NCBI GenBank assembly: GCA_037200885.1
Contig: JBBCIN010000001.1
Span: forward strand, 620,001 to 684,000
Source of the DNA: PMG-095 sp037200885
GTDB lineage: Bacteria; Myxococcota_A; Polyangia; Polyangiales; Polyangiaceae
DNA: 64,000 nt
Direction of reading: 5' to 3'
The notes beneath the pieces are model-generated. The model was given only the letters and a program-made list of their open reading frames with translations. It was not told the origin of the DNA and ran no database searches. A program made the translations under genes and the position numbers. This document shows positions 16,342 to 25,349 of the stretch, in pieces. The stretch's first letter is position 1. Each line of letters opens with the position of its first letter.

Positions 16342-17274
16342 CTAGATCTCCGCGGAGTAGCCCACCAGCGCGGCGACGTACGGCTTGCCGTTCACGTACT
16401 CCATGCCCGCGACCCAACTGGCCCACTGGCTGCGGTCGGCTTCGGACGCGTCGTAGAACGAGACCATGGTCATCTTCGCGTATTGCGCGGGCCAGGAATA
16501 ACTGGGGGAGGAGCCTCCGACCAAAAGCTGTCCACACTTTTCCTTGGCGCCTTTGGCCAGGATCGATCGGCGCAGCGAGGGTAGTGCGATGGTCTTGAAT
16601 GGTCCGACAATCGGAGTGGTCCCGTCCCGAGCCGTGCCCCACTTTTGGGACGTCGAAGACGTAAATAAATTCTCGACCTGGGCGACGCCGATGCGCACCG
16701 CCGGACTGGACTGCGATTCGCTGATCTGCAGGCCGCGCAAGGGCGAGACCGCCGCCTTCAACGCCGTGCCATCCGAAGTCGTTACGGCGGACATGAAGGC
16801 GCGAATCGCCGCGGCCAGGTTCGGATCGTTGCAGCCACCTCCGGCCGGCATCTCGAGCAGGTACGCGCGGTTCACCCAGCCGGTCCCGCCTTCGAACGCG
16901 ACCTCGGTCCAGGGGGTGTTGGCTTTCTCCAGCTGACGCCCGGTGCCGCGAATGCCCTTCACTTCGGGCGTGTAACTGTAGACCTTCTTGCTCGCGGCGT
17001 CCGGTTCGGCACGCACGTTGAGGACATCGTCAGCCGCCACACCATAGACGGTATAGAGGGCTGGTTTGTCCGCGCTCGTGTCGTCCGCGCTCGATGTCGG
17101 TCCGGCGCTCGCTGCCGGCGCAGCGCCGGCTGCCAGCGGAGCACTCGCTTGGGCGCTCGCCGTCGCGCTGGCCGCGGCGGGCATGGCTGCCGGCGCGGCT
17201 GTCGAAGTCGACGATTTTTGGTTGTTGCACGCCGACACGGCAAGAACGAACGCGGGCAGGATCAGGTTTTTCAC
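16342..17274 (-). CDS. SH3-domain lipoprotein, hypothetical
   Basis: 310 residues, GTG start. Signal and lipobox: LILPAFVLAVSACNNQ, then an Ala/Ser-rich tether (residues 20-70). A bacterial SH3 domain follows: YGVAADDVLNVRAEPDAASK, GIRGTGRQ, WTEVAFEGGTGWVNRAYL. The C-terminal 150 residues form a separate domain (RAFMSAVTTSDGTALKAAVS, MTMVSFYDASEADRSQWASW, MEYVNGKPYVAALVGYSAEI) that I do not recognise by name. SH3_3 domains often bind peptidoglycan, so a periplasmic cell-wall role is possible. It is followed 56 bases later by the beta-propeller gene on the same strand. Confidence 0.75.
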   Translation of the reverse strand: MKNLILPAFVLAVSACNNQKSSTSTAAPAAMPAAASATASAQASAPLAAGAAPAASAGPTSSADDTSADKPALYTVYGVAADDVLNVRAEPDAASKKVYSYTPEVKGIRGTGRQLEKANTPWTEVAFEGGTGWVNRAYLLEMPAGGGCNDPNLAAAIRAFMSAVTTSDGTALKAAVSPLRGLQISESQSSPAVRIGVAQVENLFTSSTSQKWGTARDGTTPIVGPFKTIALPSLRRSILAKGAKEKCGQLLVGGSSPSYSWPAQYAKMTMVSFYDASEADRSQWASWVAGMEYVNGKPYVAALVGYSAEI

Positions 17275-17347
17275 GAACCCGAAGCTACTCCGCTGTCAGC
17301 ATGGGCACATTGAACGTTCTTGCGGAAACGCTCCTTGCCACCGCGCT

Positions 17348-17746
17348 CTACTCGAACTTGAGGGCTTCGAGCTCGCGGTTCAGCGCATCTTCGACGGAGC
17401 GTTTGCGTTCGTTGCGCTCGCGCGATGCCGCGTGCTGCTGAGCGATTTCTCCGCGTCGCCGCTCGTTGACCTCTGCCACCAGCGCGAGCGCGGCATCCCG
17501 TTTGGCTGCGACCTCACCGGGCTGGCACTCGATGTGCATCATGAACTCGTTGTTACGCTCTTCGGTGGTGAAGCCCTTGCCCTTGCTGGCGTCGAAGAGC
17601 TCCATCCAGCGGCGTTCCGGACTGCCGCTCAGGCGAAAGGTGATGCGCCCGACATCGGCACTGCCGTCTGCCTGAGCGCTGCCCTGCATGGCCCGCAAAA
17701 TCTTGATCGCCTCGTTCAATGTGGGCCTCGCTGGTTGAACGGCCAC
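17348..17746 (-). CDS. Hypothetical charged protein
   Basis: 132 residues from a GTG at 17746. The protein is soluble and strongly charged towards the C-terminus (AASRERNERKRSVEDALNRE), with a middle section RITFRLSGSPERRWMELFDA and FMMHIECQPGEVAAKRD. The codons just upstream read RLAIVAVAV, like the end of a signal peptide, but a TGA closes the frame before any start codon; a frameshift from an ATG near 17784 would complete it. The true N-terminus is therefore uncertain. No family is recognised. Confidence 0.5.
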   Translation of the reverse strand: MAVQPARPTLNEAIKILRAMQGSAQADGSADVGRITFRLSGSPERRWMELFDASKGKGFTTEERNNEFMMHIECQPGEVAAKRDAALALVAEVNERRRGEIAQQHAASRERNERKRSVEDALNRELEALKFE

Positions 17747-17937
17747 AGCGACGATCGCGAGCCGACACGCTCAACCTACGCCGCATGTCTTCAAACGTCA
17801 AAGCGCCGAGGCGCCATTGCGAAAGGTAGGATCATGCGCAGACTAGCCGCCTCGCGTGTACGGCGCGTGGCTCGAGCCTCGAGCGAAGCCGTCCCGCATA
17901 CTGCCCACGGTCCCGCGGACCAGAGAAGCGACCATTC

Positions 17938-19515
<1,578 letters not shown>

Positions 19516-19551
19516 AGATCGCTCGCGATTGACGCGAGGCACACGCACGAA

Positions 19552-19591
19552 AGCGGCGCGCGAGGGGAGCTGAGCTCTCTCGCGCGTCGCT
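19552..19591. terminator. Hairpin between convergent groEL and ompA-like genes
   Basis: Left arm agcggcgcgcgag (19552-19564) pairs with ctcgcgcgtcgct (19579-19591) with one mismatch. The inner bases gggagc/gctctc extend the stem to a tga loop. It sits in the 118-base gap between two converging stops and could terminate both directions. There is no U-tract, so intrinsic termination is inferred from position and stem strength only. Confidence 0.5.
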
Positions 19592-19633
19592 TCCAATCGA
19601 CGCCTCAGGCCAAGACCGACGGCGTCGGGTCGT

Positions 19634-20515
19634 TCACTTACCGTTCGCGATCGCGTTGGCCGAACCACCCGCGACGATGATCTCTACGCGGCGATTGTTG
19701 GCGCGCCCGTCTGCCGTGTCATTGCTGGCGACCGGATTCGACTTGCCCTTGCCGACGGCGGTGAGCTTGTCCGAGGGCAGGCCCTTGCTGACCAAAAAGC
19801 CGCGCACGGCGTTGGCGCGATCTTGCGACAACTTCATGTTGTTCGACTCCGAGCCCACCGAGTCCGTATAGCCTTCGACCACGATTGGCTTGATCTCACC
19901 TTGGTCTTGCAGTGCCTTGGCGACCACCGCGAGCTGATCTTGAGCCGCGGGCAAGAGTTCTGCCTTGCCGGTCACGAACAGGACTTGGCCGGAGAGCGTG
20001 ATTACCATGCCTCGAGCTTCTTCCTTGACCTGCGCGATTTTCGCCAAGCTCTCCATCGCGCGTGCCGCGCGCGCGTTCGCCTCCGCCAGGCCCGTTTGGC
20101 TCTGGGCCAGCTGCGTGCCGAGTTGGTTCACGGCGCCGCGCTCGACCCCCAATTGAGCCACGGCCGAGGTGCGTAGGCTGTCCTGAAGCTGACCGTACTG
20201 GGCCGTGGAAGCCGCTTGGTCCTGTTGCGCTTTGGCATTCGCGCCGAGAGCCATCGACAGTTCGGAGCGGCGCTGCGCGACGTACGAGAAGCTGCGGTCT
20301 GCATCGGACTGCGGGCTGTCGTTGTGAACCGCTTCGGCCTTGTCCAGTGCTTGCTTGGCGCTCAGCACGCTGTCGGGCACGAGCTTGGAGTTCGGATCCG
20401 TGCGGGCTTGGTCGTACGCTTGGCGTGCGCCCACGAGCTCGGGCGTGGGGGTCGTAGCAGCGCAAGCGCTGACTGAGAGGAAGCTAGTGATGAGGGCGAT
20501 AGTGGAGATTTTCAT
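19634..20515 (-). CDS. OmpA-family lipoprotein with DUF4398-like N-terminal region
   Basis: 293 residues from ATG 20515 (MKISTIAL). Signal and lipobox: LITSFLSVSACAATT. Residues 20-100 resemble DUF4398 (GARQAYDQARTD, SAKQALDKAEAVHN, RRSELSMALGANAKAQQDQA), followed by a coiled coil (100-170) and an OmpA C-terminal domain: VLFVTGKAELLPAAQDQLAV, VVEGYTDSVGSESNN, LSQDRANAVRGFLVSKGL, NNRRVEIIV. The OmpA domain binds peptidoglycan diaminopimelate through the conserved Asp/Arg. It probably links the outer membrane to the wall. The DUF4398 lipoprotein gene is 29 bases upstream, one operon. Confidence 0.9.
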   Translation of the reverse strand: MKISTIALITSFLSVSACAATTPTPELVGARQAYDQARTDPNSKLVPDSVLSAKQALDKAEAVHNDSPQSDADRSFSYVAQRRSELSMALGANAKAQQDQAASTAQYGQLQDSLRTSAVAQLGVERGAVNQLGTQLAQSQTGLAEANARAARAMESLAKIAQVKEEARGMVITLSGQVLFVTGKAELLPAAQDQLAVVAKALQDQGEIKPIVVEGYTDSVGSESNNMKLSQDRANAVRGFLVSKGLPSDKLTAVGKGKSNPVASNDTADGRANNRRVEIIVAGGSANAIANGK

Positions 20516-20544
20516 GGTATTTCCTAAATTTTGGGGGGTAGGGC

Positions 20545-20907
20545 TCAATGGGCCTGCTTCGAGAGGTCGACGATCTTCGCTTGCGCGACCTGAGCGGCCT
20601 CTTTGTCGGCGCTACCGCGCGCGAGCGTCAGCGACAGGTCCGCGTCTGCTTGGGCTTGATTCAAGAGCAAGCGAGCGCGGTCGCCGTCGTTGTCGTCGAT
20701 GGCTTTTTGAGCCGAAGCCAGCTCGTCATTGGCCATCTTGAGGTGGAGCGCAGCCTGCGGAGTGCCTTGCGCGCCCGCCTCTTGAGCCGCACGCACCGTG
20801 GACTTGGCGTCCGTCAATTTATCCACCGGCAAGGCGGCGCTGCCGCACGCAGCGATGAACAGAGCTGTGATGCTCGTCAAGGACACGATCATCTTCGAGT
20901 AGGTCAT
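20545..20907 (-). CDS. DUF4398-domain lipoprotein
   Basis: 120 residues from ATG 20907 (MTYSKMIVSL). Signal and lipobox: ITALFIAACGSAALP. The mature part is a short helical DUF4398 domain: KLTDAKSTVRAAQEAGAQ, AALHLKMANDELASAQKA, DNDGDRARLLLNQAQADADL. It matches in kind the N-terminal half of the OmpA-family protein encoded next in the operon, so the two may associate or compete at the envelope. The frame is open further upstream but lacks a signal there. Function unknown. Confidence 0.85.
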   Translation of the reverse strand: MTYSKMIVSLTSITALFIAACGSAALPVDKLTDAKSTVRAAQEAGAQGTPQAALHLKMANDELASAQKAIDDNDGDRARLLLNQAQADADLSLTLARGSADKEAAQVAQAKIVDLSKQAH

Positions 20908-21324
20908 ATTGGTTTCTCGATCCGCGGATTGATGGAAGCCGAACGGGCCCCGGTTTTGAGTACGCCGGAGCCGACGCGCGCCCGTGGCTGAGCCACGGAT
21001 GAGATCGACGACTGGCATCACGAACGAAAGCAGGACTCCACGCGTACGCAGATCGGCGTACTCAGAGGTTTTCGTTCTGACGTCCACGCACTCTGCACTC
21101 GTCGTGCCAGCACCGATCAGCGCTAAATTTGCCACAATCGCCGCAATCGACGGCGCCGTCGGTTTCCGGCTGGTGGCTAAGCGCCTCGGGTGGGGCGTTC
21201 ACGTATTTCTTCCAGGGCGCCCAGATTTGTAGCTGCCAGGTTTCCGGGGGCCCGGCACCAGAAACGCCCCTCCGAGCCCCTCCCGGCGGCCGGAAAGTTA
21301 TGCTACCAGGGGGCGCATACCCAC
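20908..21324. other. Intergenic region between the DUF4398 gene and fructose-bisphosphate aldolase
   Basis: About 417 bases between divergent genes, expected to hold both promoters. No clear promoter boxes are seen. A minus-strand frame (listed separately) with coding-like codons and clustered cysteines occupies 21062-21331. A G/C-rich stretch just before 21325 precedes the aldolase ATG without a good Shine-Dalgarno sequence. Confidence 0.4.
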
Positions 21325-21331
21325 ATGGCAA
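21062..21331 (-). CDS. Putative small cysteine-containing protein (doubtful)
   Basis: The frame gives 89 residues, of which about the last 60 look coding: WQLQIWAPWKKYVN, APPEALSHQPETDGAV, DCGDCGKFSADRCWHDECR. A CxxC pair followed by two more cysteines and a His would suit a small zinc-binding fold. The first 30 residues are Pro/Gly-rich and lie across the start of the aldolase gene; no better start codon was found, which weakens the case. No known family is recognised. Confidence 0.25.
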   Translation of the reverse strand: MPCGYAPPGSITFRPPGGARRGVSGAGPPETWQLQIWAPWKKYVNAPPEALSHQPETDGAVDCGDCGKFSADRCWHDECRVRGRQNENL

Positions 21332-22398
21332 CCATGAAACTAAAGCCCGGAGTCGTCACTGGAACTGCCCTGCAGGAGCTGTTCGCTTACTGTAAGGAGA
21401 GCAAATGCGCGTTGCCTGCCGTCAACGTCATCGGCTCCCATACGGCGAATGCGGCGCTGCAGGCCGCCCGTGAGGCAAAAGCCCCCATCATCATCCAGCT
21501 CTCGCAGAGCGGCGCCCAGTTCTACGCCGGCAAGTTCCTGGACAACTCGACGCAGCAGGCGTCCATCGCCGGCTCGATCGCGGGCGCGCTGCACGTGCGC
21601 ACCTTGGCCGCCGTGTACGGCGTGCCCGTCGTGCTCCACACCGACCACTGCGCGGCGAAGCTCTTGCCCTGGGTCGATGGCGTGCTGACCGCCGGTGAAG
21701 AGTACTTCGCCAAGAACGGCGAGCCGCTGTTCAGCTCGCACATGTTGGATTTGTCGGAAGAGCCGCTCGAGCACAACCTCGAGATCTGCCGCAAGTACCT
21801 GACCCGCATGTCCAAGCTCAAGATGACGCTCGAAATCGAGCTCGGCGTCACCGGCGGCGAAGAAGACGGCGTGGACAACTCCGGCGTCGACGCCTCAAAG
21901 CTCTACACCAGCCCTTCGGACGTGCTCCGCGCTTACGATGTGCTCCACCCGGTCGGTGCATTCACCGTGGCCGCCTCTTTCGGCAACACCCACGGAGTGT
22001 ATGCCCCGGGCAACGTCAAGTTGAAGCCCCCAATTTTGGACGAGTCGCAAAAGTTCGTCGAAAAAGAGCGCAAGACGGGCCCGAAGCCGCTCGATTTCGT
22101 GTTCCACGGCGGCTCCGGCTCGACCCCGGAAGAGATCACCGAAGCGGTATCCTACGGCGTGATCAAGATGAACATCGACACCGACACGCAGTGGGCGTTC
22201 ACCCAACCGATCAAGAAGTTCATGGACGAGAAGAGTGCCTACCTGCAGGCGCAGCTCGGCAATCCCGAAGGCCCCAACAAGCCGAACAAGAAGGTCATCG
22301 ACCCGCGCGGCTGGCTGCACTTGGGCGAAAAGGGCCAGGCCGCTCGCCTGGTTCAGGCGTTCAAGGATCTCGGCGCGTTCGGCAAGTTCGAGTTCTGA
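21325..22398 (+). CDS. fbaA: Fructose-bisphosphate aldolase, class II
   Basis: 357 residues from ATG 21325; an open frame upstream has no support. It splits fructose 1,6-bisphosphate into dihydroxyacetone phosphate and glyceraldehyde 3-phosphate with a zinc ion, in glycolysis and gluconeogenesis. Motifs: VVLHTDHCAAKLLPWVDG (catalytic Asp107, zinc His108), LEIELGVTGGEEDGVDN, FTVAASFGNTHGVY, FVFHGGSGST and KMNIDTDTQWAF. Length and motifs match the class IIA (E. coli FbaA) type. It is a single gene closed by a strong terminator at 22407-22467. Confidence 0.96.
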   Translation: MATMKLKPGVVTGTALQELFAYCKESKCALPAVNVIGSHTANAALQAAREAKAPIIIQLSQSGAQFYAGKFLDNSTQQASIAGSIAGALHVRTLAAVYGVPVVLHTDHCAAKLLPWVDGVLTAGEEYFAKNGEPLFSSHMLDLSEEPLEHNLEICRKYLTRMSKLKMTLEIELGVTGGEEDGVDNSGVDASKLYTSPSDVLRAYDVLHPVGAFTVAASFGNTHGVYAPGNVKLKPPILDESQKFVEKERKTGPKPLDFVFHGGSGSTPEEITEAVSYGVIKMNIDTDTQWAFTQPIKKFMDEKSAYLQAQLGNPEGPNKPNKKVIDPRGWLHLGEKGQAARLVQAFKDLGAFGKFEF

Positions 22399-22406
22399 GG
22401 CTCCCC

Positions 22407-22467
22407 GCACGCAGACGCGGGCTTGGCTGCTTCGACGCCAGCCAGGCCCGCTGCGTGCCCCATTTTT
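22407..22467 (+). terminator. Rho-independent terminator after fbaA
   Basis: The outer arms gcacgcag (22407-22414) and ctgcgtgc (22451-22458) pair perfectly. The inner arms cgggcttggctg and cagccaggcccg pair with one G-U. A loop of about nine bases lies between, and a run of five T follows at 22463-22467. It lies 8 bases after the fbaA stop codon. Confidence 0.85.
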
Positions 22468-22562
22468 AGCCAACGTAGCTCGCAGCGTCATGTGCGCTTG
22501 GGTGCGACGTAACCATTGCGGCTACGGGCGCGGCTTTTTGCCGATCTGTTGCGTTTGCGTTA

Positions 22563-22577
22563 CCCTCCCTAGGAGGG
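22563..22577 (+). promoter_or_regulatory. Shine-Dalgarno sequence inside a tight hairpin before the HDOD gene
   Basis: ccctcc (22563-22568), loop cta, ggaggg (22572-22577). The right arm is the only strong ribosome-binding sequence before ATG 22592, 14 bases away. The stem is six G-C-rich pairs with a three-base loop. It would hide the ribosome site, so translational control is possible but unproven. Confidence 0.4.
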
Positions 22578-22591
22578 CCTCTCTAAAGCGC

Positions 22592-23464
22592 ATGGTCAAG
22601 TCCGCCAATACGTCGACGCTGCGCGCCCAACTGTTCCGAACGTTCGAGGACCCGACCTACAAGCCGCCGCCGCTGCCAGCGGTCGCTCTCGAATTGGTGT
22701 CCCTCGCTTCCAAGCCCGACGTCAATGTCGAGGACATCGTGCGTTTGCTCGAGCGCGATCAGATGCTGGCAGGCGCCGTGATGCGCCTTGTCGGTTCGCC
22801 GATCCACGCGGGGCGTGGCCCCGTGCGCTCCCTGACCGACGCCGTGATGCGTCTGGGCGTCCGCACCGTGCGCGACAGCGTCTTCGACGTCGCCCTGAAG
22901 AAGAGCGTCTTCACCGTGTCCGGTGAGTACCCCGAGATCATGCATCGCATCGGCCGCCACGGGACTGCCTCGGCATACCTGGCGCGCATCGTATGTCGGC
23001 ATGCGCGCGTGACCGAAGACCAAGCCTTCCTCGGTGCGTTGCTCCACGACGTGGGCTTTGCGGCCTTGCTGCTGTCCGTGCTGCGCAAGAAAGAAGCGAA
23101 CCCGCCTCCGCTCACTGAGCTCTGGCCAGACATCGACGGGTTGCATGAGCAAGCCTCGAAGGCGGTGACCAAGCTTTGGGGGCTGTCCAACGAGCTATCG
23201 TTGATCGTTGCCAATCACCATCACGAACACACCGGCAACTCGCTGCGCATCGCGGCCGTGGTCAATATCGCGGATTTTCTGACGCAACGCTTCGATGCAC
23301 ACATCGTGGGGCCCCCGGGCGAAGACGGTGCACCCATGCCAGCGTGTGCCATTTCAGCGAGCACCGTCGATGACAGTAGCAACCTGCTCGGTCTGCGCGA
23401 CGATTCGTTCGACCGCATCAGCGCCGAGGCGGCGCCGATCTTGCGAGAAGTGTTGCGCGACTGA
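22592..23464 (+). CDS. HDOD-domain signalling protein
   Basis: 290 residues from ATG 22592. The HDOD fold is visible: FEDPTYKPPPLPAVALELVS, VEDIVRLLERDQMLAGAVMR, SPIHAGRGPVRSLTDAVMRL, then an HD-like core IGRHGTASAYLARIVC, AFLGALLHDVGFAALL and SLIVANHHHEHTG. HDOD proteins lack catalysis and act as scaffolds in bacterial signalling, often near c-di-GMP and two-component genes. No output domain is fused. Its ribosome site appears buried in a hairpin. A monocistronic gene between terminated fbaA and the PIG-L operon. Confidence 0.88.
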   Translation: MVKSANTSTLRAQLFRTFEDPTYKPPPLPAVALELVSLASKPDVNVEDIVRLLERDQMLAGAVMRLVGSPIHAGRGPVRSLTDAVMRLGVRTVRDSVFDVALKKSVFTVSGEYPEIMHRIGRHGTASAYLARIVCRHARVTEDQAFLGALLHDVGFAALLLSVLRKKEANPPPLTELWPDIDGLHEQASKAVTKLWGLSNELSLIVANHHHEHTGNSLRIAAVVNIADFLTQRFDAHIVGPPGEDGAPMPACAISASTVDDSSNLLGLRDDSFDRISAEAAPILREVLRD

Positions 23465-23538
23465 GCGCGCGGCTGCGTTCGGATCTTCAAGAGCGCTAGC
23501 GAATCGGCGCAAGAACCCGAGCGTGGCGAAAATGCCGC

Positions 23539-24210
23539 TTGAGCGAGGCGAACCATTGGCGGAGAACTGGGTTCGTGTCGTTACGCGAGTCAGTGGCCGT
23601 GTTGGTTGCGCACCCCGACGACGAAACGCTTTGGGCGGGCGGTACGTTGCTCATGCAACGCACCTGGGCGCCGTTCGTGGTCGGTGCTTGTCGCGCTAGC
23701 GACGCGGATCGCGCGCCCAAGTTTTTTCGCGTTCTGGACCGCCTCGGAGCGCAGGGGACACTCGGCGATCTGGACGACGGACCCGAGCAATCCCCGCTGG
23801 CCGACGCGGCCGTCGAACGTACGCTGCTCGAAGCGTTACCGAGCACGCGTTTCGACCGCATTTTGACCCACTCTCCGTTGGGTGAGTACACGCGCCACCG
23901 CAGGCATGAAGAGGTCGCTCGCGCTGTATTGCGGCTCTGGTCACGAGGACAGCTGCACGCACCCGAGCTCTGGTTGTTTGCCTACGAGGATGGCAATCGC
24001 GAATACCTGCCGCACGCCATTGCCAGCGCCGAGATCATGAACGAATTGCCGTTCGCGGTTTGGCAGCAAAAGCACGAGCTCGTGACTACGAGCTACGGTT
24101 TTGATCCGGAAAGCTGGGAGGCGCGCGCGACCCCGCGACGCGAGGCGTTCTTTCTGCTGAAATCTCCGAGTGAAGCTGCGGCTTGGCTCGAAAAGAGGCG
24201 TGACCCATGA
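23539..24210 (+). CDS. PIG-L / LmbE family deacetylase
   Basis: 223 residues from a TTG at 23539; GTG 23575 (VSLRESVAVLVAHPDDE) is a good alternative. The zinc site AHPDDETLWAGGTLL is complete, with the later His cluster ILTHSPLGEYTRHRRHEEVA. These enzymes remove N-acetyl groups from GlcNAc conjugates (for example GlcNAc-PI, MshB, BshB) or from other small molecules. Its stop overlaps by 4 bases the ATG of a GT4 glycosyltransferase, so the two are coupled. Substrate unknown; a glycoside amidohydrolase is the best guess. Confidence 0.85.
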   Translation: MSEANHWRRTGFVSLRESVAVLVAHPDDETLWAGGTLLMQRTWAPFVVGACRASDADRAPKFFRVLDRLGAQGTLGDLDDGPEQSPLADAAVERTLLEALPSTRFDRILTHSPLGEYTRHRRHEEVARAVLRLWSRGQLHAPELWLFAYEDGNREYLPHAIASAEIMNELPFAVWQQKHELVTTSYGFDPESWEARATPRREAFFLLKSPSEAAAWLEKRRDP

Positions 24211-25349
24211 GGATTTTGTTGCTCTTCGACTACCCGCCGCCACCGGGCGGTTTGGCGACACAAGGCGATTTGCTGTTGCGCGGGCTGCGCGAGATCGGCG
24301 TCGAAGCACGCGCCGCGCACCTCGAGTCCGACGTCGAAAAAGAATGGAACTTTGGCTGGTTCAAGCCGGATGCGGTGGTCGGCATCGGCTATTGGGGCAT
24401 GACTCCGCATTTGGTGCTGCACGCGCAACGGCACGGAGTGCTGCCGATCCCGTGGCTGGTGGCCAACGGCTACGTGGTGAACTACCGCGATGCGTTGAGC
24501 GACTTGCCCTTGATGCTCGTCACTTCACAATGGGTGAAGCAGGTCTACGAACGTGACGGCATCTCGGGAAAAAATATCGAGGTCTTGCCGGTTGGCTGCG
24601 ATACGGACAGCTTCGTCCCTTACCCGCGCACGGATCCTCGCGTGCAGGCGGCGCGCGCCGCGCTCGGTGTCAGTGAAGATCAACTCTTGATCCTCACGGT
24701 CGGCGGCGACGCTGCATCCAAGGGCGGCCGCGAGGTGATGGAAGCCCTCGCGTCGCTCGGGGATCAGATCCCAGACTACCGCTACGTGTGTAAGGTGTGG
24801 ATGCAAGCGCGAACCGAAAAACAAAACGCGCTGGATCTGGAGCTTGCGCAATCGCTCGGCATCGCGTCGAAGGTGAGCCTGTGCGGGGGCCGTGTTTCGC
24901 GAGAATTCATGCCGTTCTTGTTGTCGGCTTGCGATGTGTACGCAGCGCCCTCGAGACTCGAAGGTTTTGGCATGGGGCAGACCGAGGCCGGTGCATGCGG
25001 CAAGCCGGTCATCGGCATTCGCGCGATGGCGATGCTCGAAACCTTGGTCCATGGCACGACCGCCCTGTTGGCTGGCGTGGCCCAAGAGAACGTGGCTACG
25101 GAAGCCGTGGTGGGTCCCGAGGCGGGCTTCGAGCCGGGTCATCGCGTGCAATTTCCCAACCCGCGCGTGGTCGACTATCGGGCAAGTGTGCCCGATTTGG
25201 CTGAGCACTTGCGCACGTTGCTCAACGACCCCGCGCTCCGCCAAACCATGGGTGAAGCGGGGCGAAAGCGAGTGACCGCACTCTACGACTACCGCACGGT
25301 CGCGCGGCGCTTCGTCGAGATCGTGCAGTCCAAACTCGACCTGAGGTGA
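24207..25349 (+). CDS. Glycosyltransferase family 4 (GT-B fold)
   Basis: 380 residues, ATG start overlapping the previous stop. N-terminal half: MRILLLFDYPPPPGGLATQG (glycine loop), VVGIGYWGMTPHLVL and WLVANGYVVNYRD. C-terminal nucleotide-sugar half: ILTVGGDAASKGGREVMEAL, VSLCGGRVSREFMPFLLSAC and the EX7E-like region SRLEGFGMGQTEAGACGKP. It transfers a sugar from an activated donor with retention; donor and acceptor cannot be read from sequence. It stands between the deacetylase and the glycosidase, overlapping both by 4 bases, so the three act as one unit. Confidence 0.9.
   Translation: MRILLLFDYPPPPGGLATQGDLLLRGLREIGVEARAAHLESDVEKEWNFGWFKPDAVVGIGYWGMTPHLVLHAQRHGVLPIPWLVANGYVVNYRDALSDLPLMLVTSQWVKQVYERDGISGKNIEVLPVGCDTDSFVPYPRTDPRVQAARAALGVSEDQLLILTVGGDAASKGGREVMEALASLGDQIPDYRYVCKVWMQARTEKQNALDLELAQSLGIASKVSLCGGRVSREFMPFLLSACDVYAAPSRLEGFGMGQTEAGACGKPVIGIRAMAMLETLVHGTTALLAGVAQENVATEAVVGPEAGFEPGHRVQFPNPRVVDYRASVPDLAEHLRTLLNDPALRQTMGEAGRKRVTALYDYRTVARRFVEIVQSKLDLR

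Noticed and set aside
16286..16642. N-terminal extension of the beta-propeller protein
   Set aside because: It lies over the SH3 lipoprotein 3' end in another frame and has Arg-rich nonsense; a signal peptide begins after ATG 16285.
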